Origin: Piliocolobus tephrosceles | Taxonomy: Eukaryota > Chordata > Mammalia > Primates > Cercopithecidae | Direction of reading: 5' to 3' | Assembly: GCF_002776525.5 (NCBI RefSeq) | Contig: NC_045434.1 | Coordinates: forward strand, 192,872,545 to 192,936,544 | DNA: 64,000 bases | Position numbers and translations under genes: made by a program | Notes under the pieces: model-generated | What the model saw: only the letters and a program-made list of their open reading frames with translations | What the model was told of the DNA's origin: nothing | The model's database searches: none | Part shown: in pieces, positions 12,210-23,030 of the stretch | Position numbering within the stretch: the stretch's first letter is position 1 | Layout: the number at the start of each line of letters is the position of its first letter

Positions 12210-12400
12210 TACCTGCCTCCATTTACTCAGGACCCACTGTGTGCCAGGCACTGTGCTGAGCATGTTACAGGCATTGTTTGCTTTAATCCTCCATGTAATC
12301 CCTTGTGCTGTGACTATATATGCCCATACTATAGATGGGGAAACAGGCCCAGGGAAGTGGGGTCATGGGTCCGAGGCCACGCAGTGAGTAGGCTGAGGCA
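12210..12400 (+). mobile_element. MIR SINE
   Basis: 'acccactgtgtgccaggcac' with 'tgtgctgagcatgttacagg', then 'agatggggaaacaggcccag' and a 'gaggccacgcagtgagtagg' block. It abuts the L2 3' end directly. Confidence 0.85.
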
Positions 12401-13870
12401 GCAGCACCCTTCCTGCTCACCTCCTCCAATGCCTCATTTCCCTCCTGACCTGAACCTGAGCCCACGGCTGTGTCTGGGGAGTCTCTGCTGATTCACGAGT
12501 CACTGGGGACCCCGATAGCTGTTTTGGCTGCAAGTCAGGATCACAAATCTGCAGCCTCAGCTCTAGAGCAACAGAAGGACCCACCAGGAGCGTGTGCCCG
12601 GGAGGGTCTCTGCACCCAGGGAAACCCTCCCAGTCCCACTTGCAGACCCCCACCCTCCCCATCATCAGTGGGGACCCCCCCCAGGTCCAAGAGGACACTG
12701 ACAGTTCCCTGCCCTCAGCCCTGGGAACGTAGTTTATCCATCACAGGGACAAGGTCTGTAGAGTCAGGGTCGTGTGTGGATCTCTGATGAGCCGGGGCCG
12801 GGGAGTCATTCAAATCCCAAAGATTCCAGGGAGGGGAGGAAAACCTCAGACAAAAAGAGGAAGGAGCGAAGAGGAAATAGGGATATGTCAGGGAAAGTGA
12901 TCCACTGCTCAGACATGGAAGAAATATGTTCAATTATATTTTATTTCATTTCGTTTTAGTGTTCATGTCATATTTTGGTGCCTGCAAGCTATGGATTACC
13001 CGAAAAGAAAACACAATGAAAGATGAGAGAATTAAAAACAGACAAAAAATACTCCCCAAATTGGAATCCCTAAGAGAAAGAAACAAAAGCCAGGCTTGAG
13101 ACGAAAGAGGCTACTCGGCACCGAGGCCGTCCCAGCACTGACGCTGGCTACCCATGACCACACAGCCCAGAGCACGCTTTCTTTGGCTGGGTTGTCGCAA
13201 TCAGCCAGAGTCAAGGAAAGACTCAGGCCAGAGTCAAGAGGTCCATGCCTTGGTCCTGAACCTGCCCCACCATGCTGTGTGGCTTAGGGCAGCTCACTGC
13301 CCCTCTCTGAGCTTCATTCCTTAGGGCAGAAATGAGATGCCTAGACCAGATGTCCTTGAAGAATACGGAGAGTGCAGACCAAAAAGAAATCACACTGGAC
13401 ACAGCTCAGGGAAAGGGAAACTCAGGCATCCCGTGGAGGTTGTGATCTCCCCAACAGAGACAGCCCTTTGGGGAGTCACATGTGGAAGGGAGGGATGAAA
13501 GGCTTTGGGGCCTTCTACCTCCCCGCCAGCACCTTCTGTCTCCCACCAGAGTCCAGCCACTGTGTCGGTCTGTGCCCCTCACACATCAAAACCACTGACA
13601 GGATAGATCCTGGAAATCTGCTCTGTCTCTGCAGCATGAGAGGGGCTGAAGAGGGGGAGGACAGGTGCCTGGTTCCCCCAGGGCAGCATCTCCCATTTTC
13701 AAGAAAGGGGGCACCAAGTAGTCACTAAGAATCACCCAGGAGAGAGGCTCATGCAAGGAGGAAGGTGCCTCCTGGAGCCCCTGGGTTCCTGGCCAATGAT
13801 TCTGCCCAGTCTCAAGGCCAGAAAACCACGCAGGCAGGGGTGGGGGCATTCCAGAGATGGAAAAGTTCAG
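12401..13870. other. Mostly unassigned sequence
   Basis: No gene recognised. A MIR-like shard ('ctgcccctctctgagcttca') sits at about 13270-13345. The rest has no assigned family. Confidence 0.4.
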
Positions 13871-15178
13871 ATCCCGCTGCATGTGCATGTGTGTGTAAGT
13901 GTGTGGGAGTGTGTACATGTGCGTGTGTGTTGTGTGAATGTGAGTGTGCATTTGTGTGTGTTGTGTGAATGTGAGTGTGCATGTGTGTGTGCATGTGTAC
14001 GTGTGCTGTGTGAACGTGTGTGCATGTGTATATGTGTGTTGTGTGAGTGTGCATGTGTGTACGTGTGAGCCTCTGTTGTGTGAATGTGAGTGTGCATGTG
14101 TGTCCTGTGTGTGTTGTGTGAATGTGTGTGCATGTGTGTGTACATGTGAGTGCATGTTGTGTGAACGTGATTGCGTTTATGTGTGTGTTGTGTGAATGTG
14201 AGTGTGCATGTGTGTACACGTGTGAGTGCATGTGTGAATGTGAGTGTGCATATGTGTGTGTGTGAGAGTACATGTGAGTGCATGTTGTGTGAATGTGAGT
14301 GCGCATATGTGTGTTAGTGTGTGTGAATGTGGCGGGTGGGCATGTGAGTGTGCATGCAAGCATGTGTATGTGCATGAGCACATGTGTATTTGAGGGTGTT
14401 AGTGTGTGGGGGAATTTTATGTGTGTTTGCAGGGTGGGTGAGTGTGAGAGCAAGTGTATTGTGCGTGTGTGTGCGATTTGAGTGTGTGTGACTGCTTGTT
14501 TCTACACATATCTTTGTGAATGTATGTGCGTGTGAGAATATGTACGTGTGTGCGTGTGTGTGAATGTGTGTACATGTGTAATGTGTATGTGAATGTGTGT
14601 GTGAATGTGTGTGAGTGCATGCGTGTGTGAATGTATGTGCAAATGTGTGAGAATACATGTATGTGCATGTGAGTACCTGTGTGTGTCTGTGTGTACGTGT
14701 GTGTGTGTCCATGGGTGTGAGTGCCTGTGTGTGTGTATGTGAGTGGGTATGTGAGGGTGTGCATGGGTGTGTGCCCGTGTGTGTGTGTCTGTGTGTACAT
14801 GTGTATGTGAATGTGTATGTTTGTGTACATGGGTGTGAGTCCGTGTATGTGTATCTGCGTGTGCATGTGTGTGTGAATGTATGTGTGAGTGTGCATGGCT
14901 GTGTATGTCAGTGTGTGCATGGGTGTGTGCGCGCATGGGTGTGTGTGTGCATATATGTGTGTGTGTGCATGGGTGTGTGAATGCACTGTGTGTGCACACT
15001 TGTGTGAATGTGTATGTGTGTGAGTACGTGTGTGTGAATGTGTACGTGTGTGTCTGTGTATGAATGTGTGCGTGAGTGTGAATGTGTATGTGAGTGGATG
15101 CGCATGGGTGGGGGGGTGTGTGTATGCATGGGTGTATGTGAGTGCCTGTATGTATGTGTTTGTGTGTGTTACTATGTG
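13871..15178. repeat. 1.3-kb TG-rich simple-sequence / minisatellite block
   Basis: About 1.3 kb in which the plus strand is nearly all T and G. Recurring longer units (TGTGTGAATGTGAGTGTGCA-like) alternate with plain TG runs and CATG, TACG or AATG interruptions. The first third (13871-14310) shows an imperfect 20-35-bp higher-order unit built on 'gtgtgaatgtgagtgtgca'. The middle and last parts are looser. The minus strand gives long His/Thr-rich open frames purely because stop codons cannot arise easily from CA repeats. Alternating purine-pyrimidine DNA of this kind favours Z-DNA. It is bounded by an AG repeat on the right. Confidence 0.95.
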
Positions 15179-15212
15179 TGAGAAAGAGAATGAGAGAGAG
15201 AGAGAGAAGGAG
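15179..15212. repeat. AG-rich microsatellite
   Basis: An AGAG-type purine run directly abutting the TG block, a frequent composite microsatellite structure. Confidence 0.85.
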
Positions 15213-15785
15213 ACGGACCGCAGTGCCTCGGTGACAATGCACAGGAAGCAGCAGCTCAGCCACATTTGTACCCCTGGCGCCAGCAACGGACGTTCCTGAG
15301 CTGCCAAGAGCAGGAGGGAGGCTCCAGGCAGGATTTGCAGACACCGCCTTGAGCCAGGCAGGGAAGGGTCTGAGCCCCGCTGAGGATCCACAATGGAAAC
15401 ACACCAGCAATGGACAAAGCACAAAACCCTCTTGCAGAGTTTACATTGAAAGCCCTCCACAAAGGGCAAACATAGCCAGCCCTGACTGAGCACTCACTGT
15501 GTGCTGGGTGGAGGCTCAGCACGTTGTGTGGCTGTTTCTGAGTTAGCCACTATGGCTGTCTCAGGGAAGGGAGGTGTAAGCAGGAGACTCTGCCCTTCCC
15601 TGCCCTGCCTCTGACCTGATGTGGCCTACCTTGCCCAGCCTTTCCAGGCGCTGACTAAAGCCACTGACACTTATCCTGAGAGGAACAGAAGGGCTTGGAC
15701 AAGGACAAGGCTGCCCTTAGGAGCCCCCAGGCCCTGGCAGGTGTAGGCACCCAGGGGCCCTCTGCTGATCTTCCCTGTCCACCAT
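15213..15785. other. Unassigned sequence
   Basis: A MIR-like 'gagcactcactgtgtgctgg' shard lies at about 15487-15530. Nothing else recognised. Confidence 0.4.
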
Positions 15786-16100
15786 CCCCCAAGGAAGTGT
15801 CACCCTCTCCGTTTTACAAGTGAGGGAGCTGAGGTCGCATTACAGGATGGTCAGTCGCTGAGGCTCGAGTTCATCTTCACTGCAGGAGCCCTGAGCCGCA
15901 CCCAGCCTGGGGTTTTGTCTCCTGCTCCATTCATAGTGGCTATTTGACCCTGGACAAGTAAATTGCACCTCAGTTTCCCTATCTGTAAAACAGAGATAGT
16001 AATGACACCTATGCCACAGAGCGTGCAGGGGGATTAAATGATTTAACACAGTGAAGGCACAGCACAGGGCCTGGGTCACAGGCAGTGCAGAGAAGAAACT
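15786..16100 (+). mobile_element. MIR-family relics
   Basis: A 'ccgttttacaagtgagggag' shard is followed by a longer copy with 'cacctcagtttccctatctg', 'taaaacagagatagtaatga', 'gggggattaaatgatttaac' and a 'cacagcacagggcctgg' block. Confidence 0.75.
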
Positions 16101-16699
16101 GCTGAGTCAATATCTCAGCCTCCCTCTCCCACTCGAGGCCAGGGCTCCTTTAGTTCCCTGGGGCTGCCCCTCCAGCAGGTGCAGGATGACACCTCCTGCT
16201 GGGCACACTCAGTGCCTCAGTAGACACCCCTCTGCTCTGTGGGATTGATGGCCAGGAGAACTTGGGAGGGGGCAAGTCTAGTAAGGACCCCAGGCCCCTC
16301 CCACTGAACTGCAGGATGGATCTCCTAAGATTCACCATAAAAAATAAGACATATTCTTTTGAAGTGAAGAAAATAAAGCACTACACTTCAGAGAACTACA
16401 ACTGCATCTGAAGGAAAAAGGTGTCATTTCAAAAATTAAATCATGCTTGTTTTCTTTGTCTTTCCCCAATTCCAGAAGCAGTCAACTGCCAAGACATGAA
16501 CTTCGACAGAGCAAGGCGTGAGTTAGGGAGATGGCCATCTGCATTGAGCCCAGGAGATGTAGGCATGGGAGAGGAAGGAGGGTGAGCTCGCTCCAGGGTG
16601 ACCTGTGTCTGCTCTGGGGCCTCAGCTCTGTGCCTGTGTGTTGACCAACCCAAGGGTTCCAGGACCTGGTGTTTGCACACCTGGACTTTGGGGGTGCCC
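16101..16699. other. Unassigned sequence
   Basis: Nothing recognised over about 600 bp. Confidence 0.4.
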
Positions 16700-16920
16700 A
16701 GCCGTCCTGATCTCCAGTCCCAGCCCTGCTACTGACTAGCTAGGGTAGCTTGGGCATGAGATCAACCCCTCTGAGCCTCACTTATTCATCTTTCAAAGTC
16801 ACAGCATAATAGCAGCCACCTCACAATGTCCTTGGAAGGATTAGATGAGATAATGCCTGCAAAGCTCTGAGCCAGGGCCTGACATAGAGTGGACACCTCA
16901 ACTATATTAGCTATTAATTC
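16700..16920 (+). mobile_element. MIRb-like SINE
   Basis: 'ccagccctgctactgactag', 'cctctgagcctcacttattc', 'ggaaggattagatgagataa' and 'gcctgcaaagctctgagcc' follow the MIR 3' consensus order. Confidence 0.78.
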
Positions 16921-17060
16921 TGCATTTCCTTAAGATTTTTTTGCATTTTCCTATTTCTAAAAACTAGAATGTAGAGAGGATGAAAAAACAAGCCCTATAT
17001 TGAGAAAAAATATTTGCAACAGACATATCTCATAAATAGCTGTTATTCAACATATACAGA

Positions 17061-17370
17061 GGCCGGGCATGGTGGCTCACGCCTGTAATCCCAGCACTTT
17101 GGGAGGCCAAGGCGGGCGGATCACGAGGTCAAGAGATCGAGACCATCCCATCCCGGCTCACACAGTGAAACCCCGTCTCTACAAAAAATACAAAAAACTA
17201 GCCCGGCGTGGTGGCGGGCGCCTGTAGTCCCAGCTACTCGGGAGGCTGAGGCAGGAGAATGGCGTGAACCAGGGAGGCGGAGCTTGCAGTGAGCCGAGAT
17301 CACGCCACTACACTCCAGCCTGGGCGACAGAGCGAGACTCCGTCTCAAAAAAAAAAAAAAAAAAAGAAAA
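17061..17370 (+). mobile_element. AluY inserted in L1 beside an older Alu
   Basis: A well-preserved dimeric Alu. 'ggatcacgaggtcaagagat', 'ggcgtggtggcgggcgcct' and 'ggaggcggagcttgcagtga' indicate AluY. A TATACAGA duplication at 17053-17060 and 17375-17382 marks the insertion. There is a small local rearrangement ('atcccatcccggctcacac') in the left arm. Confidence 0.93.
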
Positions 17371-17384
17371 AACGTATACAGAGA

Positions 17385-17688
17385 AGGCTGATTGTAGTGG
17401 CTCATGCCTGTTATCCCAACATTTTGGGAGGCCAAGGCAATCTGATCACTTGAGCACAGGAGTTGGAAATCAGCTTGGGCAACATGACAAAAATCCATCT
17501 CTACAAAATATACAAACATTAGATGGGCGTGGTGGTGCATGTCTGTAGTTCCAGCTACTTGAGAAGCTGAGGTGGGAGGATTGCTTGAGCTCAGGAGGTC
17601 AAGGCTGCAGTGAGCCATGAGCCTGCCACTGTACCCTAGCCTGGATGAAAGAGCAAGACCATCTCAAAAAAAAAAAAAAAAAAAAAAG
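17385..17688 (+). mobile_element. Old Alu (AluJ-like)
   Basis: A diverged dimer: 'ggctcatgcctgttatccca', 'cttgagcacaggagttgga', 'gggcgtggtggtgcatgtct', and an A tail to about 17687. The AluY sits immediately at its 5' end, so a reading frame runs antisense through both; it is not a gene. Confidence 0.88.
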
Positions 17689-17695
17689 AATCTTA

Positions 17696-18081
17696 CTTGT
17701 GAGTCCCTCAAATGTTATTGTTACTTCCTCAAACTGTTGACAGATTAATACATAACCTACTGATATTGAAAAGGACACTGATTTGTTTCTGAATCATGAA
17801 ATTTTACTGATTGTCTTCTACATAAAACTTCTTAGCTTGTATGTGGCATCTGTAGTCAATGATGACAAATTTTGTATTCTGCCCTCCAATGGAAATGGAC
17901 AACTCTGATATGGAGTACCCTCCCTTCTCCTAAACTTCTTTGTAAAAGCATTCCAACTTGTAACAGACTTGGGAACACAGCTAGCTTTGTTGGTGTGTCT
18001 TCCTGGGTTGATTCTCAAATGCAATTTCTAATAAACATATATGAAGTTATTTCTCCCTCCACATCTTAATTTTGGTCTACA
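17696..18081 (+). mobile_element. Possible solo LTR inside L1, family unknown
   Basis: About 385 bp with no L1 similarity interrupts the L1. It has an AATAAA signal near 18031, some 50 bp before its right end, as in an LTR. It ends ..TACA, and a TCTTA 5-mer flanks both sides (17691-17695 and 18082-18086). The left end does not begin precisely with TG, so the LTR call is tentative. Confidence 0.4.
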
Positions 18082-18550
18082 TCTTAAAGCAACAGTAAGA
18101 AAACAAATAGCCCATTAGACGTTAACAGGTACCTTGCCAAAGAAAATTAAGATGGCAAATGATCATATGAAAAGATGCGCCATATCATATGTCATCAAGG
18201 AAATGCAAATTAAGACAATGAACTACCATGATATATTTATTAGAATGGCCAAAATCCAGGACAAGGACAACACCAAATGCTGGTGAGGATGTGAAGCAAA
18301 AGGAATTCTCATTAATTTCTGGTGGGAATGCAAAATGGTACAGCCACTTTGGAAGGCAGTTTGGCAGTTTCCCTCAAAACTAAGCATACACTTACCATCT
18401 AGTAATCATGCTCCTTGGTATTTACTCAAAGGAGTGGAAAATCCACACAAAAACCTGCACACGAATGTTTATAACAGCTTTACTCATGATTGCGAAACTT
18501 GGAAGCAACCCAGGTGTCCTTCGGTAGGTGAATGGCTAAATAAACCGGTA

Positions 18551-19187
18551 GGTCTGATACAGGGCTAAAAAGAAATTACTTGGGCAGTTAGGGAAGGTAA
18601 AGGAGTCCTTGGTAAGGTTTTTCTTTTAATAAAAAGTAGCCCCCAAATCATTTCTTATCTAACAGAAAGCAGCCTGAAAAATCAAGCTGCAAGCATAGAT
18701 GAGCAAGCTGGCAGCCTGCAGAGGTGAACGCCAGCAGTCGTTCCAATAGTAATGGGAAACCTGGAAGTCAGATGTATTTCACATGAGGGTTCCCTCTTCC
18801 CTTTTCTTTGTTGCCATGTGTGCAAAGCAAAGCAGGCAACATGGCACCAGCCAGGTAAAAAAAAGCCATTTACATAATAAAAGATTAGGATGGGATGGCC
18901 AGCCTCCTCACATGCTATGTAAATGGCACACCTGGTCCAACCAATCCACTACGCCCTATGTAAATCAGACACCACCTCCTCAAGCTCATCTATAAAACCA
19001 AATGCATCTCACCCCAAACCCAGAAACCCATTCGGGACCCCTTCCTCTGCAAAAGGAAGCTCTCTTCTTTCTTTCGCCTGTTAAACTTTCAGCTCTTAAA
19101 CTCACTCCTTGTGTGTCCACATCTTCGATTTCTTTAGCATGGGACAACAAACCTCAGGTATTTCCTGAGACAGATGACACCATTTCA
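18551..19187 (+). mobile_element. Class I ERV-type solo LTR inside L1 (family not assigned)
   Basis: A roughly 630-bp block breaks the L1 between '..ggctaaataaaccggta' and '..catccagacaaagg', which are adjacent in L1. It contains 'ctcatctataaaaccaaatg', a TATAAA-type box near 18990, and 'aaactttcagctcttaaac' then a CTCACTCCTTGTGTG stretch, as in R/U5 regions of gammaretrovirus-like LTRs. I cannot name the family and found no clear target-site duplication, so the ends are approximate. Confidence 0.55.
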
Positions 19188-19745
19188 CATCCAGACAAAG
19201 GAATGTTACTCAGCACTAAAGATATGAGCTATCAAGCCATGAAAAAATAAAACATGAAGGAAACGTAAATGCATGTTATTAAGTGGAGGAAGCCAATCTG
19301 TAAAGGTTACATACTGTATGAGCTCAACTATATGACATTCTAGAAAAGGCAAACTATGGAGACAGTAAAGAGATCAGAGGTTTCCAGGAGTTGGGGTGGA
19401 AGGAGGGAGCACAGAGAATAGGTGGAGCACAGAGGATGATTATGGCAGTGAAACTATTCTGTATGATACTGTCGTGGTGGATGCATGTCATTATACATTT
19501 GTCTAAATTCATATAATGTACAACACTAGGAGTGAACCCTAAGGTAAACCATAGACTTTGGCTTATAATGATGTGTCAATGTAAGTTCATCAGTTGCAAC
19601 AAATCTATCTCTCTGGTGTGGGATTTTGATAACCTGGGAAGCTGTGCATGTCAGGGCAGGGAGTATATGAGATGTCTCTGTCCCTTCTGCTTAATTTTGC
19701 TGTGAATCTAAAACTGCTCTAAAAAATAAAGTCTATTTTTTAGAA

Positions 19746-20770
19746 AGAGTGGAATGTGCCTTACAATTGAAAAAAAATACATTTCTTGTCTTTCGTTCAC
19801 TGAAAACCTATTACTAAACTAATGATAAACCTTTAAATCTCTTGTTCACCAAAAAACTTACTAAACTGATGACGAACCTTTAAAAATCCACAGTATCTGA
19901 GACGTGAGGAGGTGCAACATCATTCATGAAAAACTCCGTTCCTGTGAATGACCCACAAGAAGACACACACTTGTAGGAGCAAGAATCAAAGACAATGACT
20001 AATGGAGCGTTGAAGATGTTAACTTTGTTCAGTTCTGGAAAGGGAAAGAGAGGTCTGCCCTGCCCTTTCACAGCAGCCAGGAAACCCAGGTACCAGATTT
20101 CCACTTCCTGCCAGGGTGGAGTCACAGGTTCTAGATTTATCCTCCAGACCTTGTTACAAAATAAATGAAGCAACAGTTTTCAATTCACTGAACTGCAGGC
20201 AATGATCAGTGATCCCTGGGAGAGGAATGTGATCAGGTCAGCCCATGGCTGCTCTGGCTTACAGACTTGAGGGTTTCACAGCATGAGAAGGGAGAACCAG
20301 GTGAAGCTAGGAGACACCTGAATTAAGGAGATGAAGCTGAAATTTTGGCAGAATAAGGCAGCTAGATTTCATAGCACAGAACACTGGAGAGGAGAGAACT
20401 GCACAGAGAAAGAGCTCTGGGAATCTGCAGAGGACCGTCGGAGAGTATTTCACTGAGCACCAATCGGCATACCTGTGTGAAGGGAAGAGCTGAGACTGGG
20501 AAACAATAATTCAAGAAGATTGGAAAGAACCATTGCCAGTGTTTGCACTGGGCTGGGGACAGAGCTGGTCCTATTATTTAGACTGGAAAATATTCTAATT
20601 CACTGAGCATTAAGTAGAGTGCGCAGAAGAATCTTGCCTTGGGAGTAGGGAAAATTAGCTCTGGGCTAAATGCTGCCCTGGTCCCACCTAACAATTCTTA
20701 AAAGAAAGACCTGAAGGACTTAAACTGTTTCCAGGCAACTTAATTAGGTCCCAGAACAAAGCTCAGGAAT
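19746..20770. other. Unassigned, possibly L1M 5' flank
   Basis: No clear family. 'ggctggggacagagctgg' and the position just before recognisable L1M 5' sequence suggest the later half could be a divergent L1 5' UTR. The first half may be unique DNA. Two near-identical 'actaaac/tgatga' motifs occur at about 19816 and 19862. Confidence 0.35.
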
Positions 20771-22190
20771 GCTTATAAGGATACAAAAGTATTCACCACC
20801 CGAAGAGGGTAAAATTGGAAATATCTGGCATCCCATTAAAGATTGCCAGGCATACAAAGCAGGAAAATACGACCCACAATGAGGAGAAAAATCAATCAAT
20901 TATAACCAACCCTAAACTGACAGAGATGTTAGAATTTGCAGACAAGGACATTAAAACTACTCTTAACATTGTGTTCTATATGTTCAAAAAGTTAGGTAGA
21001 GACATAGAAAATGTCTTTTAAATAGCCAAACAAGGCCAGGTACAGTGGCTCACACCTGCAATCCCAGCACTTTGGGAGGCGAGGCAGGTGGATCACCTGA
21101 GGGCAGGAGCTCAAGACCAGCCTAGCCAACATGGTGAAACCCCATCTCTACAAAAATATAAAAATTAGCCAAGCATGATGGTGGGTGCCGTAATCCTAGC
21201 TACTCAGGAGGTCAAAGCAAGAGAATCGTTTGAACCCAGGAGGCAGAGGTTTCAGTGAGGCGAGATTGTGCCACTGCACTCTAGCCTGGGTGACAGAGCA
21301 AGACTCCATCTCAGGAAAAAAAAAAAAAAGAGCCAAATAAAAATTCAAGATATGAAAACTAGTGTTTGAGATGAAAAGTATACTATGTTGAAGAAAAGAT
21401 TACTAAGCTTGAAGGCATAGCAATAGAAACTATCCAAAATAAAATACAGAGAGAAAAAAGAATTTTACAAAACTGAAAAGAGCATCTGTGAGCTGTGAAA
21501 CAACTTCAAGCAGGTAGATATAATGGCCATTCAAGTCCCCAGAGGGGAAAGACAAAGGGGTTGGAGCAGAAAAAAATACTTGAAGAAATAATAGCAGAAA
21601 ATTTTCTAAATTTGGTAAAATCTGTAAACCCAGAGATTGAAGAATCTCAACAAATTCCCAGCACAAAAAAAAGGATAAAAAGCACGTCATAATGAAATTT
21701 CTTAAAGCCAGTGATAAAAAGAATATATTAAAAACTGACAGAGAAAAAAAATTTAAGTACAAAGGAACAAAGATAACAATGGCAAACTATTTCTCTTCAG
21801 AAACGATAAAAGCAAGAAGAAAGTGAGACAACATTCTTAAAGTATTGAAAGAAATTTCTGTGAACCTATAATTCTATAACCATTAAATATCTTTCAAAAT
21901 GAAGGTAAAATAAAAACTTTTTTCAGACATATAAAAATCCTCAATACAGAAATGTTAAAGATAGTCCTTCAGACAAAAGGAAAATGGTATCAGATGAAAA
22001 TATGTATCTACACACACAAAAATAAAGAGCACCAGAAATGTAAGATCTTTTCTTATTTTTTGAAAGATAATTCACACACACACACAAATGATGAACATAT
22101 AACTTTATATCCAGTGAAAATTTCTTTGAAAACATAATACTATTGACAATAGCCCCAAGAAAAATGCAATCATTAGGTGTAAATATAATA
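20771..22190 (+). mobile_element. L1M LINE, 5' UTR/ORF1 region
   Basis: AT-rich, A-biased sense strand with phrases I recall from L1M 5' ends: 'agaatttgcagacaaggaca', 'ttaaaactactcttaacat', 'gaatctcaacaaattccc', 'aaagtattgaaagaaatttc', 'ctataattctataaccatt', 'gtatcagatgaaaatatgt'. No long frame survives (best about 68 codons). It is split by an AluS at 21034. What follows is ORF2 3' sequence, so either a large internal deletion or a second L1 adjoins it. Confidence 0.72.
21034..21330 (+). mobile_element. AluS-type element in L1M
   Basis: A dimeric Alu from 'ggccaggtacagtggctcac' to an A tail. A 10-bp target duplication with one mismatch (agccaaacaa at 21024-21033, agccaaataa at 21331-21340) fixes the ends. 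Moderate divergence, with small deletions in the right arm. Confidence 0.92.
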
Positions 22191-23030
22191 AAGCATGCAT
22201 AGTATTTATATGCTAGAAACTACAAAATGCTGTTGAAAGAAATTTTTTAAAGTCTTTAATAAAAAGACATACTATATTCATAGATTGGAAGATAACCCCA
22301 AGTGATGTAATGCAATACTAATCAAAAGTTAAGGAAAAATTGTTTACATATATAAAGAAGTTGGTTCTAAAATTTATATGAAAAGACAAAGGAAGCTAGA
22401 ATAGATAGACAATTTTGGAAAGAAAAAACAATGTTGGAGGAATCACATCTTGATTTTAAGACATTATAAAGCTACAGTAATTAAGACACTGTGATAATGG
22501 CAAAAAGACAGGCATATTAAATCAATGGAACAGGGTAGATAACCCAGAAATAAACCCACACACAACCACTTGATCTTTGGCAAAGATACAAAAGCAATTC
22601 AATGGAGAAAGGATAGCATTTTTTAAAAATGATATTATAAAAATTGGTCATTCATAAACAATCAAACAAAATAACCTGCACTTAAACTTTATATTTTATA
22701 CAAGGCTAACTCAAAAATAGATTATAGATAAAGACAGAAAGCATAAAACTATATAATTTTTAGAATATCATGTCAGATTCTTAGCAAACTCTTCACCACC
22801 AAAAGCATAGTCCATAAAATTTAAAAATGATAAATTGGATGTCATCAAAAGTTAAAACTTTTGTTCTACCACAGACTATCAAGACAATGAAGATAAGCTA
22901 CAGAGTGGAAGAAAATATTTGCAAACGACATATACAACAAAGAATTCGTATGCGAACTATATAAGGAACTCTCAAAATTCAACAATAAGAAAAGAAAACA
23001 AATAATTAAAATGTGGGGAAAGATATTTGA
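22191..23030 (+). mobile_element. L1 LINE ORF2 3' fragment, first copy
   Basis: Degraded ORF2 C-terminal coding DNA: 'ctacaaaatgctgttgaaag', 'catagattggaagataaccc', 'gaatcacatcttgattttaa', 'aaatcaatggaacagggtag', 'ccaaaagcatagtccataaa', 'gtggaagaaaatatttgc'. It stops at about 23030, where an earlier part of ORF2 starts again. Confidence 0.8.

Larger units (their letters stand above)
16925..19745 (+). mobile_element. L1 LINE 3' part, split by two Alus and two LTR-like insertions
   Basis: Degraded ORF2 C-terminal and 3' UTR sequence in the sense direction. Pieces lie at about 16925-17060, 18090-18550 and 19188-19745. Signatures are 'gagaaaaaatatttgcaaca', 'aatggccaaaatccaggaca', 'gtgggaatgcaaaatggtac', 'ttggaagcaacccaggtgtc', 'gagctatcaagccatgaaaa', and a terminal 'ctaaaactgctctaaaaaat' then AAAGTCTATTTT. 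This 3' end fits the L1MA/L1MB (L1M) class as I recall it. The 5' part is missing. No long ORF2 frame survives. The pieces collinearly complete one another, so the intervening elements inserted later. Confidence 0.85.

Noticed and set aside
13871..14310. Regular spacing of repeated units, as in a CRISPR array
   Set aside because: Units are imperfect, lack unique spacers and are pure TG-rich sequence in a primate genome.
13586..14453. Further 130-213-codon His-rich minus-strand frames
   Set aside because: Same CA-repeat artefact in other frames of the same block.
14417..15493. A 358-codon minus-strand open frame, His/Thr-rich, as a possible novel protein
   Set aside because: It lies almost entirely in the TG/CA simple-sequence block, where stops are rare by composition. 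Other frames there are open too, and there is no start context, splice site or domain.
17121..17618. 165-codon minus-strand frame
   Set aside because: It is the antisense of the adjacent AluY and AluJ, with typical Alu-derived peptide sequence.
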